Below are positions 9,140 through 17,828 of a stretch of DNA of 64,000 nt, piece after piece (positions within the stretch are counted from its first letter, which is position 1; every line of letters begins with the position of its first letter). The notes under the pieces are model-generated. The model was given only the letters and a program-made list of their open reading frames with translations, was not told the origin of the DNA and did not search any database. Origin of the DNA: AP-15 sp963772965 (GTDB taxonomy: Bacteria > Pseudomonadota > Alphaproteobacteria > ATCC43930 > CGMCC-115725); the NCBI GenBank assembly GCA_963772965.1, contig CAVYZU010000012.1, positions 186,001-250,000 on the forward strand. The letters are read 5' to 3'. The position numbers were made by a program, and so were the translations under genes.

Positions 9140-9931
9140 ATGATCATCGCGAAACCGACAACATCCAAGAGCACCGACCGTGACGATTACCAGGCGACGC
9201 CACGGCCACTCGCCGGCATGGCGAAAGATTTCCCCGATGGCGCTTTGATCGAACCGCATTGCCATCCGCGAGCGCAGCTGAGTTGGGCGGTCTCGGGCGT
9301 CATGACCGTGACGGCGGCGCGTGGCACCTGGGTGGTGCCGCCAAACCGCGCGCTGTGGATCCCCGCTGGGACCGAACACGAGATCCGGATGTCGGGCGCG
9401 GTGGCGATGCGTGCGATCTATGTCGACGCGGCGGTGGCGAAGACCGTCGCTGTGGAGTGCAAAGTCGTCCTGGTCTCGCCATTGCTGCGGGCATTGATGC
9501 TGGAGCTCGCCGAAGCACCGCTCGACTATGACGAAAACGGGAGAGTCGGCCACGTCGCGGCACTTTTTCTCGACGAGATACGTGTCCTCGATGCGCAGCC
9601 GCTGCACATACCGAGGCCGTCGGACAAGCGGCTGCAGCGGGTTTGCGAGGCGTTGCTGCGCGATCCCGGTCGGCCCGAGACGTTGGAGGAATGGTCGACC
9701 CGCGCCGGCGCCAGCAGCCGCACCCTGGCACGGTTGTTCGTGCGCGAAACCGGGTTGCGCTTTGTCAATTGGCGCCACCAGGTCCGTTTGGCAAACGCGC
9801 TGGTGCGCCTGGCGCAAGGGCAGAACATCGCCGCGGTAGCGCGGGCGGTCGGCTATGATAGCGCCAGCGCCTTCACTGCAATGTTTCGCCAAAGCCTCGG
9901 CAAAACACCGCGTGACTATTTCGACCGTTAG
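9140..9931 (+). CDS. AraC-family transcriptional regulator with cupin sensor domain
   Basis: A 263-residue regulator. The N-terminal cupin has EPHCHPRAQLSWAVSGVMT and the PNRALWIPAGTEHEI strand, and the C-terminal 100 residues carry the two AraC helix-turn-helix motifs (TLEEWSTRAGASSRTLARLF; IAAVARAVGYDSASAFTAMF). Such cupin-AraC proteins sit next to MFS exporters they control; here the divergent neighbour is an MFS gene. Shared promoters would lie in 9073-9139, which includes AGATAGATATC. The ligand is unknown. Confidence 0.88.
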   Translation: MIIAKPTTSKSTDRDDYQATPRPLAGMAKDFPDGALIEPHCHPRAQLSWAVSGVMTVTAARGTWVVPPNRALWIPAGTEHEIRMSGAVAMRAIYVDAAVAKTVAVECKVVLVSPLLRALMLELAEAPLDYDENGRVGHVAALFLDEIRVLDAQPLHIPRPSDKRLQRVCEALLRDPGRPETLEEWSTRAGASSRTLARLFVRETGLRFVNWRHQVRLANALVRLAQGQNIAAVARAVGYDSASAFTAMFRQSLGKTPRDYFDR

Positions 9932-10040
9932 CGTGATATCGATGCCCCTACCCTCTCCGCGTCGGGGACGAGTTGTAGGGGCCGCTAGTGTTCTGGTTAG
10001 AAGTTCATCATGTTAGTTTGTCTTTGTCTTCTCCTCGTCC

Positions 10041-10095
10041 ATTCCGGCGAAGGCCGGTGCCCACGGCCGAAATGGGTCCCGACCTTCGTCGGGAT
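10041..10095. repeat. Dispersed palindromic repeat, copy 1
   Basis: An imperfect inverted repeat: ATTCCGGCGAAGGCCGG on the left arm is complementary, with a few mismatches, to the right arm ending TTCGTCGGGAT. The same unit, better preserved, is at 45230-45305, and a half copy (GCCGGCGAAGGCCGGGATA) covers the stop codon of the gcdH gene at 10134. These are small intergenic elements, not coding. Confidence 0.7.
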
Positions 10096-10133
10096 GGCGA
10101 GGCGGGTGAATTGGAAATTTCTGGTTCAGGATA

Positions 10134-11315
10134 CTAGCCGGCGAAGGCCGGGATACCGGTCTGGGCGCGGCCGAGGATCAGCGCGTGGATGTCGTGCGTG
10201 CCCTCGTAAGTGTTGACCGCCTCGAGGTTCATGACGTGGCGGATCACATGGTATTCGTCGGAAACGCCGTTGCCGCCGTGCATGTCACGCGCCATGCGCG
10301 CGATGTCGAGCGCCTTGCCGGCATTGTTGCGCTTTAACAGTGAGATCATTTCGGGCGTGGCCCGCGCCTTGTCCTTGAGCCGCCCGAGCCGCAGGCAGGC
10401 ATTGAGGCCAAGCGCGATCTCGGTCTGCATATCGACGAGCTTTTTCTGGATCAGCTGGTTGGCGGCAAGCGGGCGGCCGAATTGACGGCGTTCGAGGGTG
10501 TAATTACGCGCCTGATGCCAGCAGAATTCGGCGGCGCCCATCGCCCCCCAAGCGATGCCGTAGCGCGCGTTGTTGAGGCAGGAGAACGGACCGCGCAAGC
10601 CGCTGACCTCGGGCAAGAGATTGTCCTCGGGCACAAAGACATCGTCCATGAAGATCTCGCCGGTCACCGAGGCCCGCAGACTGAACTTGCCTTCTATTTT
10701 GGGCGTGCTGAGACCGGGCATTCCGCGTTCGAGAATGAACCCGCGGATGATGCCGTCTTCGGTTTTGGCCCAGACGACCAAAACATCGGCGATCGGGGAG
10801 TTGGTGATCCACATCTTGGCGCCGTTAAGCCGATAGCCGCCGGGCGCACTTACGGCGCGCGTCGTCATGCCGCCAGGATCGGAGCCGTGGTCAGGCTCCG
10901 TCAGCCCAAAGCACCCTACCCATTCGCCGGTTGCCAGTTTCGGCAAGTATTTCTGCCGCTGCGCTTCGCTGCCGAAATCCTCGATTGGATACATCACGAG
11001 GCTCGACTGCACGCTCATCGCCGAGCGATAGCCGCTGTCAACGCGCTCGACCTCGCGTGCGATCAGGCCGTAACAGACATAGTTGACGCCGGCACAGCCG
11101 TAACCGTCGATCGTCGAGCCTAGAAAACCGAGCGCGCCCATCTCGTTCATGATCTCGCGATCAAAGTGCTCGCGCCGGTTGGCTTCGATGACGCGCGGCA
11201 GCAGCTTTTCCTGGGAATAGGCGCGGGCGCTGTCGCGCACCATGCGCTCGTCCTCGCTCAGTTCCTCTTCAAGCAAAAGCGGATCGGCCCAATCGAACTT
11301 CGCCTCCGCTAGCAT
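10134..11315 (-). CDS. gcdH: Glutaryl-CoA dehydrogenase
   Basis: FAD acyl-CoA dehydrogenase that oxidises and decarboxylates glutaryl-CoA to crotonyl-CoA in lysine/tryptophan and aromatic catabolism. Length 393 residues, as in the family. Diagnostic: VDSGYRSAMSVQSSLVMYPI, FGLTEPDHGSDP, MWITNSPIADV, and the end NTYEGTHDIHALILGRAQTG, which carries the catalytic Glu and is almost identical to known GcdH proteins. The ATG at 11315 has GGAGGAG eight bases upstream. The last codons (IPAFAG) are written by a half copy of the palindromic repeat. Confidence 0.92.
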   Translation of the reverse strand: MLAEAKFDWADPLLLEEELSEDERMVRDSARAYSQEKLLPRVIEANRREHFDREIMNEMGALGFLGSTIDGYGCAGVNYVCYGLIAREVERVDSGYRSAMSVQSSLVMYPIEDFGSEAQRQKYLPKLATGEWVGCFGLTEPDHGSDPGGMTTRAVSAPGGYRLNGAKMWITNSPIADVLVVWAKTEDGIIRGFILERGMPGLSTPKIEGKFSLRASVTGEIFMDDVFVPEDNLLPEVSGLRGPFSCLNNARYGIAWGAMGAAEFCWHQARNYTLERRQFGRPLAANQLIQKKLVDMQTEIALGLNACLRLGRLKDKARATPEMISLLKRNNAGKALDIARMARDMHGGNGVSDEYHVIRHVMNLEAVNTYEGTHDIHALILGRAQTGIPAFAG

Positions 11316-11509
11316 TGCCAGAACTCCTCCGGCAAAGTGCGAGCGAAGGGAGGCGTCGGCTTGCATCGGAGACCTCGGCGGCTACTTCGAAGTGGCCGCC
11401 ACTATAACGCGACGCTTCAGCCGGCGGCACAAATCAATCGAGCGCCTCTAAAAGGCTGTTGCGCACCTAAACGAAATCCGCCGCTCGAAGGATTGGGACC
11501 AGGCCCGCG

Positions 11510-11953
11510 CTATTTTTTGCCGGCGCTTGGTTGCCGTCCCGAGCCGCGGCCGAGTCCGATTTTTTTGGCGAACGCCGAGCGCTGCTCAGCGTAATTCGGG
11601 GCAACCATGGGGTAATCCGGCGCGAGCCCCCAGCGCGACCGATATTCGTCGGGGGTCATGTTGTAAGTCGAGCGTAGGTGCCGCTTCAGCATCTTCAATT
11701 TTTTACCGTCTTCCAGACAAATCAAATAATCGGGGGTAATTGATTTGCGGACAGGCACTGCCGGTTTCGCCGGTTCAGGTACCGGCTCAGCGATTGGCCC
11801 CTCCAAGCCCTTCAACGAATGATAGACAGCATTGATGACCTCGGCCAGCTGCGCCGTCGGCAACGTATTGTTGCTGACATAAGCGGCGACCACGTCTGCA
11901 GTCATCCGCAACAGCTCTTCTTCCGCCATTTTCGGAGTCGCCGTTTCTGCCAT
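11510..11953 (-). CDS. MucR/Ros-family transcriptional regulator, copy 1
   Basis: A 147-residue MucR-type regulator, a global regulator and nucleoid-like DNA binder in alphaproteobacteria. Order: N-terminal oligomerisation helix (LLRMTADVVAAYVSNNTLP), a proline-rich linker, then the DNA-binding domain CLEDGKKLKMLKRHL followed by YNMTPDEYRSRWGL. The second zinc Cys of classical Ros (CLEC) is Asp here and the last His position is Tyr/Asn, so this is likely a zinc-free variant, as known for some Ml proteins. The ATG at 11953 is chosen over the longer frame to 12043, which lacks family similarity. A paralogue is at 27593. Confidence 0.92.
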   Translation of the reverse strand: MAETATPKMAEEELLRMTADVVAAYVSNNTLPTAQLAEVINAVYHSLKGLEGPIAEPVPEPAKPAVPVRKSITPDYLICLEDGKKLKMLKRHLRSTYNMTPDEYRSRWGLAPDYPMVAPNYAEQRSAFAKKIGLGRGSGRQPSAGKK

Positions 11954-12366
11954 TTTTCGCCTCGAATAAGACTGAATGTGCACGCGAATGCCGATAATTA
12001 TCGCACGAATATCTTGTGTCAACGGAAACCTATGAGAGAGCATTGTAATTGTGATTTGCGGCTGACCCCAAGGACTTGCTCAAGCCATCTCAGACCCTCA
12101 AACTTGCTTGCGCCACTGGCTAAAGTCCGCTGAGAACCGTTCGAGACAGCGGACCGACAAAGCTTTGTGCGGTGGGATTCCTGCACGGACCGCGCTTCTG
12201 TTCGCTTTCGATCACCGCGAATTGACCGCGATTTATGGTAGGCGGTTGGCACCCATTGCCGATATATGGTAGGAATAAGGTCGCATTCGTTCGACGTTGA
12301 TGCGCTGGCATCGGAATAATGCCGATCGCCGCTCTGGGCGGGTTTTAGGGATTTACGGGACTAAAG
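11954..12366. other. 413-base divergent intergenic region between mucR and glyA
   Basis: No credible coding frame, RNA gene or terminator is visible. It is less GC-rich than its surroundings near 11960-12050. Its only clear structure is a pair of 9-base direct repeats near the glyA side, described separately. It must hold the promoters of both divergent genes. Confidence 0.5.
12234..12273. promoter_or_regulatory. Direct repeat TATGGTAGG x2 upstream of glyA
   Basis: Two identical copies of TATGGTAGG at 12234-12242 and 12265-12273, 31 bases apart (about three helical turns), 94 bases before the glyA start. The spacing puts both on the same DNA face, which fits a dimeric or cooperative regulator. 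No known operator matches; MucR from the divergent gene is one candidate binder. Confidence 0.35.
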
Positions 12367-13684
12367 ATGGTTTTATCCGCAGGATTGCCCGATACAGAAA
12401 TGGCGAACCACATCGGTGGTGTGCAACTAACGGATAGCGATCCCGAGCTTGCCGCGGCAATCGCCGCCGAGCTGGCGCGCCAGCAGTCGCAGATCGAATT
12501 GATCGCCAGCGAGAACATCGTTTCGGGCGCGGTCCTCGAAGCTCAGGGTTCGGTCCTGACCAATAAATACGCCGAGGGATATCCGGGGCGGCGTTACTAC
12601 GGCGGTTGCGCGTTTGTCGATGTTGTCGAGCAGTTGGCAATCGATCGCGCCAAACGGTTATTTCGCTGCGCTTTTGCGAATGTTCAGCCGCATTCCGGGG
12701 CGCAGGCGAACCAAGCGGTCTTCCTGGCTTTGCTGAGCCCGGGCGACACGATTCTTGGGATGTCGCTTGCCGCGGGCGGCCATCTGAACTCACGGCGCGC
12801 GGCCCAACCTGTCGGGGAAGTGGTTTAACGCCGTCTCTTATGGCGTCCGCCGCGAGGACGCGCGCATCGATTTCGAGGAGGTCGAGCGGCTGGCGCGCGA
12901 GAACCGGCCAAAGTTGATCATCGCGGGCGGCAGCGCCTATCCGCGGATCATCGATTTTGCCCGTTTTCGCGCTATCGCCGACGAGATCGGCGCGTATCTG
13001 ATGGTGGATATGGCGCATTTCGCCGGGCTAGTAGCAGGCGGGGTGCATCCGAGCCCGTTGCCTCATGCCCATGTTGTGACGACAACGACGCACAAGACGT
13101 TGCGCGGACCACGCGGCGGCATGATCCTCGCCGAGGACGAAGAGATCGGTCGGCGGATCAACGCTGCGGTCTTTCCCGGCCTGCAGGGCGGCCCATTGAT
13201 GCATGTGATTGCCGCCAAGGCGGTCGCGCTCGGTGAGGCCTTGCGGCCGGCTTTTGCCGGTTATGCCGCCGCCGTGGTCGAAAACGCCCGGGTCCTCGCC
13301 GAAATATTGGCCCAGGCCGGCCTTGCGATCGTCTCGGGTGGCACCGACACGCATCTGATGCTGGTCGATCTACGTCCGCTCGGGCTGACCGGACGCGACG
13401 CCGAGATCAGTCTCGAACACGCCGGTATCACCTGCAACAAGAACGGCATCCCATTCGACCCGGAAAGACCGACCGTTACCTCCGGCGTCAGGCTGGGTTC
13501 GCCGGCGGCGACGTCGCGCGGGTTTGGGGTCGATGAATTTCATCACGTCGGCAGGATGATCATCGCGGTGCTGGAAGGCCTTGCGCGCGGCCCTGCCGAC
13601 AATGGTTCGGCGGAAGCCCGGGTGCGCGAGGAGGTGCGTGCGCTGTGTGGGCGGTTTCCGATTTATCAAACCGTAAGTGCCTAG
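12367..13684 (+). pseudogene. glyA: Serine hydroxymethyltransferase, frameshifted
   Basis: PLP enzyme that interconverts serine and glycine and loads one-carbon units on tetrahydrofolate. The N-terminal part (IELIASENIVS, NKYAEGYPGRRYYGGC) and C-terminal part (HKTLRGPRGG with the PLP lysine, FPGLQGGPL, GITCNKNGIPFD) are both excellent SHMT sequence, but they lie in different frames. One extra A at 12787-12788 (CTGAACTCAC, where CTGACTCAC would give L-T-H) sends frame 1 to a stop at 12826. Removing it gives an intact 438-residue protein. glyA-nrdR-ribD is a conserved cluster, so this is probably the main glyA, which makes a sequencing error likely. Confidence 0.88.
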
Positions 13685-13706
13685 CGCGCGATAACGGGAG
13701 GAGAAG

Positions 13707-14165
13707 ATGCGCTGTCCGTTCTGTGGAGCCGACGACACGCAGGTCAAGGATTCGCGCCCGACCGATGATCGCGGCGCTATCCGGCGGCGGCGCTTTTGCC
13801 CGAATTGCGCGGCCCGGTTTACGACATTTGAGCGGGTGCAACTACGCGACCTTACCGTTGTCAAAAAGAACGGGCAGCGCGAGTCTTTCGATCGCGACAA
13901 GCTCGCGCGCTCGATCTACATCGCATTACGCAAACGGCCGATCGAACCTGAGCGGGTCGAGCGTATCATCAACTCGCTGGTGCGGCAGCTCGAAAGCTCA
14001 GGCGAGACCGACATCCCCAGCGACATAATCGGGGGTCTCGTCATGGAGGCGCTGTCGAGCCTCGACCAGGTTGCCTATATCCGCTTTGCCTCGGTTTATC
14101 GGAATTTCCGCGAGGCCAAGGATTTCGGCGAGTTTGTCGGGCGCATCGCTGCGGATGGCGACTAA
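13707..14165 (+). CDS. nrdR: Transcriptional repressor NrdR
   Basis: A 152-residue nucleotide-sensing repressor of ribonucleotide reductase genes. N-terminal zinc ribbon MRCPFCG...CPNC (four Cys), then RFTTFER and the ATP-cone beginning VVKKNGQRESFDRDKL. The length is typical. It lies 22 bases after glyA with GGGAGGAGAAG before its ATG, and its stop overlaps the ribD start, so the three genes form an operon. Confidence 0.96.
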   Translation: MRCPFCGADDTQVKDSRPTDDRGAIRRRRFCPNCAARFTTFERVQLRDLTVVKKNGQRESFDRDKLARSIYIALRKRPIEPERVERIINSLVRQLESSGETDIPSDIIGGLVMEALSSLDQVAYIRFASVYRNFREAKDFGEFVGRIAADGD

Positions 14166-15300
14166 GGCCGGCGCGTCCGATACCGGCGAGAACAGCGACC
14201 CGCAGGCCGACCTGCGCTGGATGCGCGCCGCGTTCGCGCTGGCGCGCCGCGGTCTTGGGAATGTCTGGCCAAACCCGGCTGTCGGCTGCGTTCTCGTCCG
14301 CGACGGTCGCGTCGTTGGGCGCGGTTGGACCCAGCCCGGCGGGAGGCCGCACGCCGAGACCGAGGCGCTGCGCCGCGCCGGAGCTTTGGCCGACGGCGCC
14401 ACCGCTTATGTCAGCCTCGAACCGTGCAGCCATTGGGGACGGACCTCACCCTGTGCCGACGCGCTGATCGCCGCGGGGGTGCGCCGTGTTGTCGCCGCTC
14501 TCGAAGATCCCGACCCACGCGTATCCGGTTCCGGAATCGGGCGTCTGCGCGACGCGGGTCTCTTGGTAGAAACCTGCCTCGGCGCGGCGGAGGCGGCCGA
14601 AATCAATGCCGGCTTTCTAACCCGGCAGCGTCTCGGGCGGCCGCTCGTAACCCTCAAGCTCGCAACCTCGCTCGATGGCAAGATCGCCACCTCTACCGGC
14701 GAAAGTCAGTGGATTACCGGGCCGTCAGCCCGCGCCTATGCCCATAAATTGCGCGCCGAGCACGACGCGATCATGGTCGGCACCGGGACCGTGCTCGCCG
14801 ATAATCCGCAGCTGACCTGCCGATTGCCAGGGCTGGGCAGCCGCTCGCCGCTGCGGGTCGTGCTCGACCGCCATCTGCGGATCTCGGCGACTGCTCATGT
14901 GATCGCCGAGGCGCGGCAAATCCCGAGTTTGATCGTGACTCTGCGCGGCAATGACCCGCGACAGCGCGAAACCTTTGTCGCCGCCGGCGCCATTCTCGTC
15001 GAGGCCGCGGCTGATCCCGAGGGTCGGATCGACCTTGCCGATGCCCTTCAAGCGCTGGGCCGATATGGGCTGACGAGACTATTGGTCGAAGGCGGCGCCA
15101 GCCTCGCCGCCGCGCTACTGCGGCTGGGTCTGGTCGATCGTCTCGTCTGGCTGCACGCGCCGCTGCTGATCGGCGCCGACGGAATGTCGGCGGTAGGCGA
15201 GTTTGGTCTGGGTGTGCTGGCTGATGCTCCCCGCTTCGAGCGGATCACCAGCGAAAGGATCGGCACCGACGTGGTAACCACCTTCCGCGCCCGCGGCTAA
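14155..15300 (+). CDS. ribD: Bifunctional riboflavin deaminase-reductase RibD
   Basis: A 381-residue enzyme for two successive riboflavin steps: deamination of the pyrimidine ring and reduction of the ribosyl side chain. The deaminase zinc site is HAETEAL plus PCSHWGRTSPCADAL; the reductase domain starts LKLATSLDGKIAT, with GTGTVLADNPQLT and LLVEGGASLA. The start at 14155 overlaps the nrdR end by 11 bases; the longer frame to 14071 lies inside nrdR and is rejected. The rest of the riboflavin genes are not in the window, since the next gene converges. Confidence 0.95.
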   Translation: MATKAGASDTGENSDPQADLRWMRAAFALARRGLGNVWPNPAVGCVLVRDGRVVGRGWTQPGGRPHAETEALRRAGALADGATAYVSLEPCSHWGRTSPCADALIAAGVRRVVAALEDPDPRVSGSGIGRLRDAGLLVETCLGAAEAAEINAGFLTRQRLGRPLVTLKLATSLDGKIATSTGESQWITGPSARAYAHKLRAEHDAIMVGTGTVLADNPQLTCRLPGLGSRSPLRVVLDRHLRISATAHVIAEARQIPSLIVTLRGNDPRQRETFVAAGAILVEAAADPEGRIDLADALQALGRYGLTRLLVEGGASLAAALLRLGLVDRLVWLHAPLLIGADGMSAVGEFGLGVLADAPRFERITSERIGTDVVTTFRARG

Positions 15301-15324
15301 GCCGGTCGCGGGACTGCCGGCGTA

Positions 15325-16500
15325 TCAGGCGCGACCCCACAACTGTTGTGTTGCCAATCTGGCGCCCTCGCCGAGCGCCGCAAGCTTGGTCCAGACGACG
15401 CTTGGATGGACTTCGCACGAAGTCGAGAAACTGGCAAAGCCGCAATCGGCGCCGGCGATGACATTCTCGCGGCCGACGACCTTGGCAAAGCGGCCGATCC
15501 GCTGGGCGATGGCCTCCGGATGCTCGACCAGGTTCGAGGCGTGGGTGATGACGCCGGGGATCAACACTTTGCCCTCGGGCAGCCTGACCGTTTCCCAAAC
15601 CCGCCATTCGTGCTCATGGCGCGGGTTGGCGGCCTCAAATGAATAGCCGCCGGCCTCAACCCGCAACATGATATCGACGATGTGCCGCAATTCGATGTCG
15701 TGGACGCGCGGCCCCATGTTGATGCTGTAGCAAGTGTGATAGCGGATGCGTTCGGATGGAATGCCGTTGAGCGCGTGATTTAGCAATTCGACACTAGCGC
15801 TGGCCCATTTGCGGCATTGCTCGACGTCGATCTCGGGATGCATCGCCCAGTGGCTCGCCAACTGCGGATCGTCGATCTGCAGAATAAGCCCGGCATCAAC
15901 GATGGCGCGGTATTCCTCGTGCAAGGCTTCGGCGAGGGCGGCTCGAAATTCTTCATCAGTCTTGTAATATTCGTTGGCGTTCCAATTCGCGAGATTGGTC
16001 GGCGATACTGCCGGCATAAACGCTTCCTGATGCGGAACATGCGCCAGCGCGGCCTTGAGATTGTCGATGTCGCGCGCCAAAGCGTCATGGCCGCGATAGG
16101 ACACCGGTCCGGTGCAAACCCATTGCATCGGCGGCGCGCGTCCCGCCGCGCCGGGCATTTGCGCCGCCCACTGGTAGTATTCCGGAAAGGCGAGATACTC
16201 GCGCGAGTTGGCCCAACCACCGGTGCGGCTGGAATTCGGCCGCGGCTCAATCCCGGCGAGGCGCTCATTGACATAGGGGATAAAGCCGAACCGCCCCATC
16301 TCGCCGTCGGCGACAATGTCGATGCCGCTCGCCGCCTGCTTTTCGACGATTTCGGCAACGGCAGTCGTGACGCGCGCTGCGAAGGCCGCTGGGTCGAATG
16401 CCGCCCCCTGCTCCTTGGCCTGGATCATCGCCAGCAAGTCGGGCGGCCGCGGTAGGCTGCCAACATGGGTGGTCAGGATTCGCTCGGTGCTGCGCTTCAA
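15325..16500 (-). CDS. MetE C-terminal-like (cobalamin-independent methionine synthase family) protein
   Basis: A 391-residue single-domain protein of the methionine synthase II family, about half the size of MetE. It begins ILTTHVGSLPRPPDLL, typical of this short group. The zinc site is kept: His and Cys in RYHTCYS and a later Cys in AGADCGF, matching the HxC...C ligands of MetE. Short MetE-like proteins act as methyltransferases with varied donors or have unknown roles, so assignment as the cell's methionine synthase is not safe. It converges on ribD. Confidence 0.8.
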   Translation of the reverse strand: MKRSTERILTTHVGSLPRPPDLLAMIQAKEQGAAFDPAAFAARVTTAVAEIVEKQAASGIDIVADGEMGRFGFIPYVNERLAGIEPRPNSSRTGGWANSREYLAFPEYYQWAAQMPGAAGRAPPMQWVCTGPVSYRGHDALARDIDNLKAALAHVPHQEAFMPAVSPTNLANWNANEYYKTDEEFRAALAEALHEEYRAIVDAGLILQIDDPQLASHWAMHPEIDVEQCRKWASASVELLNHALNGIPSERIRYHTCYSINMGPRVHDIELRHIVDIMLRVEAGGYSFEAANPRHEHEWRVWETVRLPEGKVLIPGVITHASNLVEHPEAIAQRIGRFAKVVGRENVIAGADCGFASFSTSCEVHPSVVWTKLAALGEGARLATQQLWGRA

Positions 16501-16775
16501 GTCGTCCTCCCCATCGCGGTCTTGTCACCGAGGAGAGCCTACCCTGGGAAGCCCCCGCCGAAAAGGACGACCGCAGCGCCTCTATCGCGTCAAGACCGTG
16601 CGCATCGCCGCAATCCGTGCCGCAATCAACCGTATAGAGAATACCCGGCGGCGGTCGGGGCCACGATTAGGTTCGGCACGTCGAGCGTAGTTCGAGCCTG
16701 CCGGCCGGTTAGTTCGGGTCGGGATGGTCCATTGCTCGGATCCCCTCGCCGATCGATTTTGATAATCGGTCAAGA
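16501..16775. other. Gene-free interval before the tRNA pair
   Basis: About 275 bases between the MetE-like start and the tRNA terminator. I see no supported gene or repeat here; open frames are short and without family features. Confidence 0.4.
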
Positions 16776-16807
16776 GTAAAAAGGCCGCGGTGATCGGTCC
16801 ACGGCCT
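16776..16807 (-). terminator. Rho-independent terminator of the tRNA-Cys/tRNA-Asn transcript
   Basis: On the minus strand a 9-base-pair stem (AGGCCGUGG paired with CCGCGGCCU, one G-U) with an 8-base loop is followed by UUUUU. It sits ten bases past the CCA end of tRNA-Asn, exactly where a tRNA transcript would end. Confidence 0.85.
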
Positions 16808-16816
16808 ATTGCGAAA

Positions 16817-16892
16817 TGGCTCCCCGGGCCGGACTCGAACCAGCGACCCAGCGGTTAACAGCCGCTTGCTCTACCAACTGAGCTACCGGGGA
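16817..16892 (-). tRNA. tRNA-Asn (GTT)
   Basis: A 76-base cloverleaf including an encoded CCA. Acceptor stem TCCCCGG/CCGGGGA with discriminator G, D-arm GCTCAGTTGGTAGAGC, anticodon loop CTGTTAACC with anticodon GTT, T-arm GGTTCGAGTCC. It is cotranscribed with tRNA-Cys located 35 bases upstream. Confidence 0.95.
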
Positions 16893-16927
16893 TCAGAGGC
16901 CCTCCGGGGCCGGCGCAATTTCCCTCC

Positions 16928-17001
16928 TGGAGGCCGGAAGCGGAATCGAACCGCTGTACGAGGATTTGCAGTCCTCTGCATAACCACTCTGCCATCCGGC
17001 C
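16928..17001 (-). tRNA. tRNA-Cys (GCA)
   Basis: A 74-base cloverleaf with encoded CCA and the U discriminator expected for cysteine. Acceptor stem GGCCGGA/TCCGGCC, anticodon loop ACTGCAAA with anticodon GCA, T-arm GGTTCGATTCC. First gene of the two-tRNA transcript. Confidence 0.95.
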
Positions 17002-17123
17002 GGCACGGCCCCATATAGGCGCGCCGCACGGATATGGTCAAGCACCGCACCGACGCCGAATGTCTCGCAGGGAAATGAGAACAGAAGGTGATTAATTTTT
17101 CGTTTCCTGGCGGCTGTCGGTCC

Positions 17124-17768
17124 TTATCCTCTTGGCCGGCGGCGGGCGCGCAAGAACAACGGCACACGACCGGCGGCGCGCGCTTTTTCTTCGTAACGGG
17201 TGGGCGGCCAATCCACCGGCCGCACCAGCCAGTCGCTAGGTCGCCGCGCCAGCCACTCGAAAGCCGGATGGCCGGTGATCCGTCCCAGCATCCACGCGAA
17301 ATAGCCGGCATCGTCGGTAGCGAGGCGCATCTCGGCCCCGTCGGTCATGATCCGCGCCAACTGGTCGAGGGTCTCGTTCGAGACAACCCGGCGCTTGTGG
17401 TGCCGCGCTTTTGGCCAAGGGTCGGGAAACAGAATAAAGACTCGGTCGATTGAGGCCGGCGCCAATGCTGCGATCAGCGGGCGCGCGTCGTCGGGGAAAA
17501 GGCGGATATTGGTCAGTCGCCGCCGTTCGATGTCGCCGAGCAGTTTGGCGATCCCGTTTTCGAAGACCTCGCAACCCATGAAGCCGCAATCGCGGTGGGC
17601 TTCGGCCTGGGCTGCCAGGTGCTCGCCGGCGCCAAAGCCGATTTCGAGCCAGATCGATTGGACCGAGCCAGCGAACAACCGGGTCGGATCGACCTCGCCC
17701 GACTCCGGCAACTCGATTGCCAATCGCGGCAGCAATTCTTCAACCAGGACTTGCTGCGCCGCGCGCAA
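17124..17768 (-). CDS. trmB: tRNA (guanine-N7-)-methyltransferase TrmB
   Basis: Makes m7G46 in tRNA using S-adenosylmethionine. SAM-binding WLEIGFGAGEHL, GCEVFENGIAKL, and the family signature FILFPDPWPKARHHKRR are present, with the end region YEEKARAAGR. The coordinates use a TTG at 17768, but homology starts earlier: in the same frame, upstream of it, reads LYGRKRGRPLR, a conserved TrmB N-terminal motif, with no ATG, GTG or TTG back to the metK stop at 17829. The true start is therefore unresolved (a rare codon such as ATC at 17810, or an error). It follows metK directly. Confidence 0.9.
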   Translation of the reverse strand: MRAAQQVLVEELLPRLAIELPESGEVDPTRLFAGSVQSIWLEIGFGAGEHLAAQAEAHRDCGFMGCEVFENGIAKLLGDIERRRLTNIRLFPDDARPLIAALAPASIDRVFILFPDPWPKARHHKRRVVSNETLDQLARIMTDGAEMRLATDDAGYFAWMLGRITGHPAFEWLARRPSDWLVRPVDWPPTRYEEKARAAGRVPLFLRARRRPRG

Positions 17769-17828
17769 TGGGCGCCCGCGCTTGCGCCCGTAAAGTTGGT
17801 GAGGGTAGATCCCTTGTCCGCCGAAAAA

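Noticed and set aside
8375..9892. A 505-codon minus-strand open frame across the MFS/AraC junction
   Set aside because: It covers two well supported genes in another frame and has no family features.
12780..12830. Programmed frameshift in glyA
   Set aside because: There is no slippery heptamer or stimulating structure, and SHMT is not known to use frameshifting; a base error or mutation is simpler.
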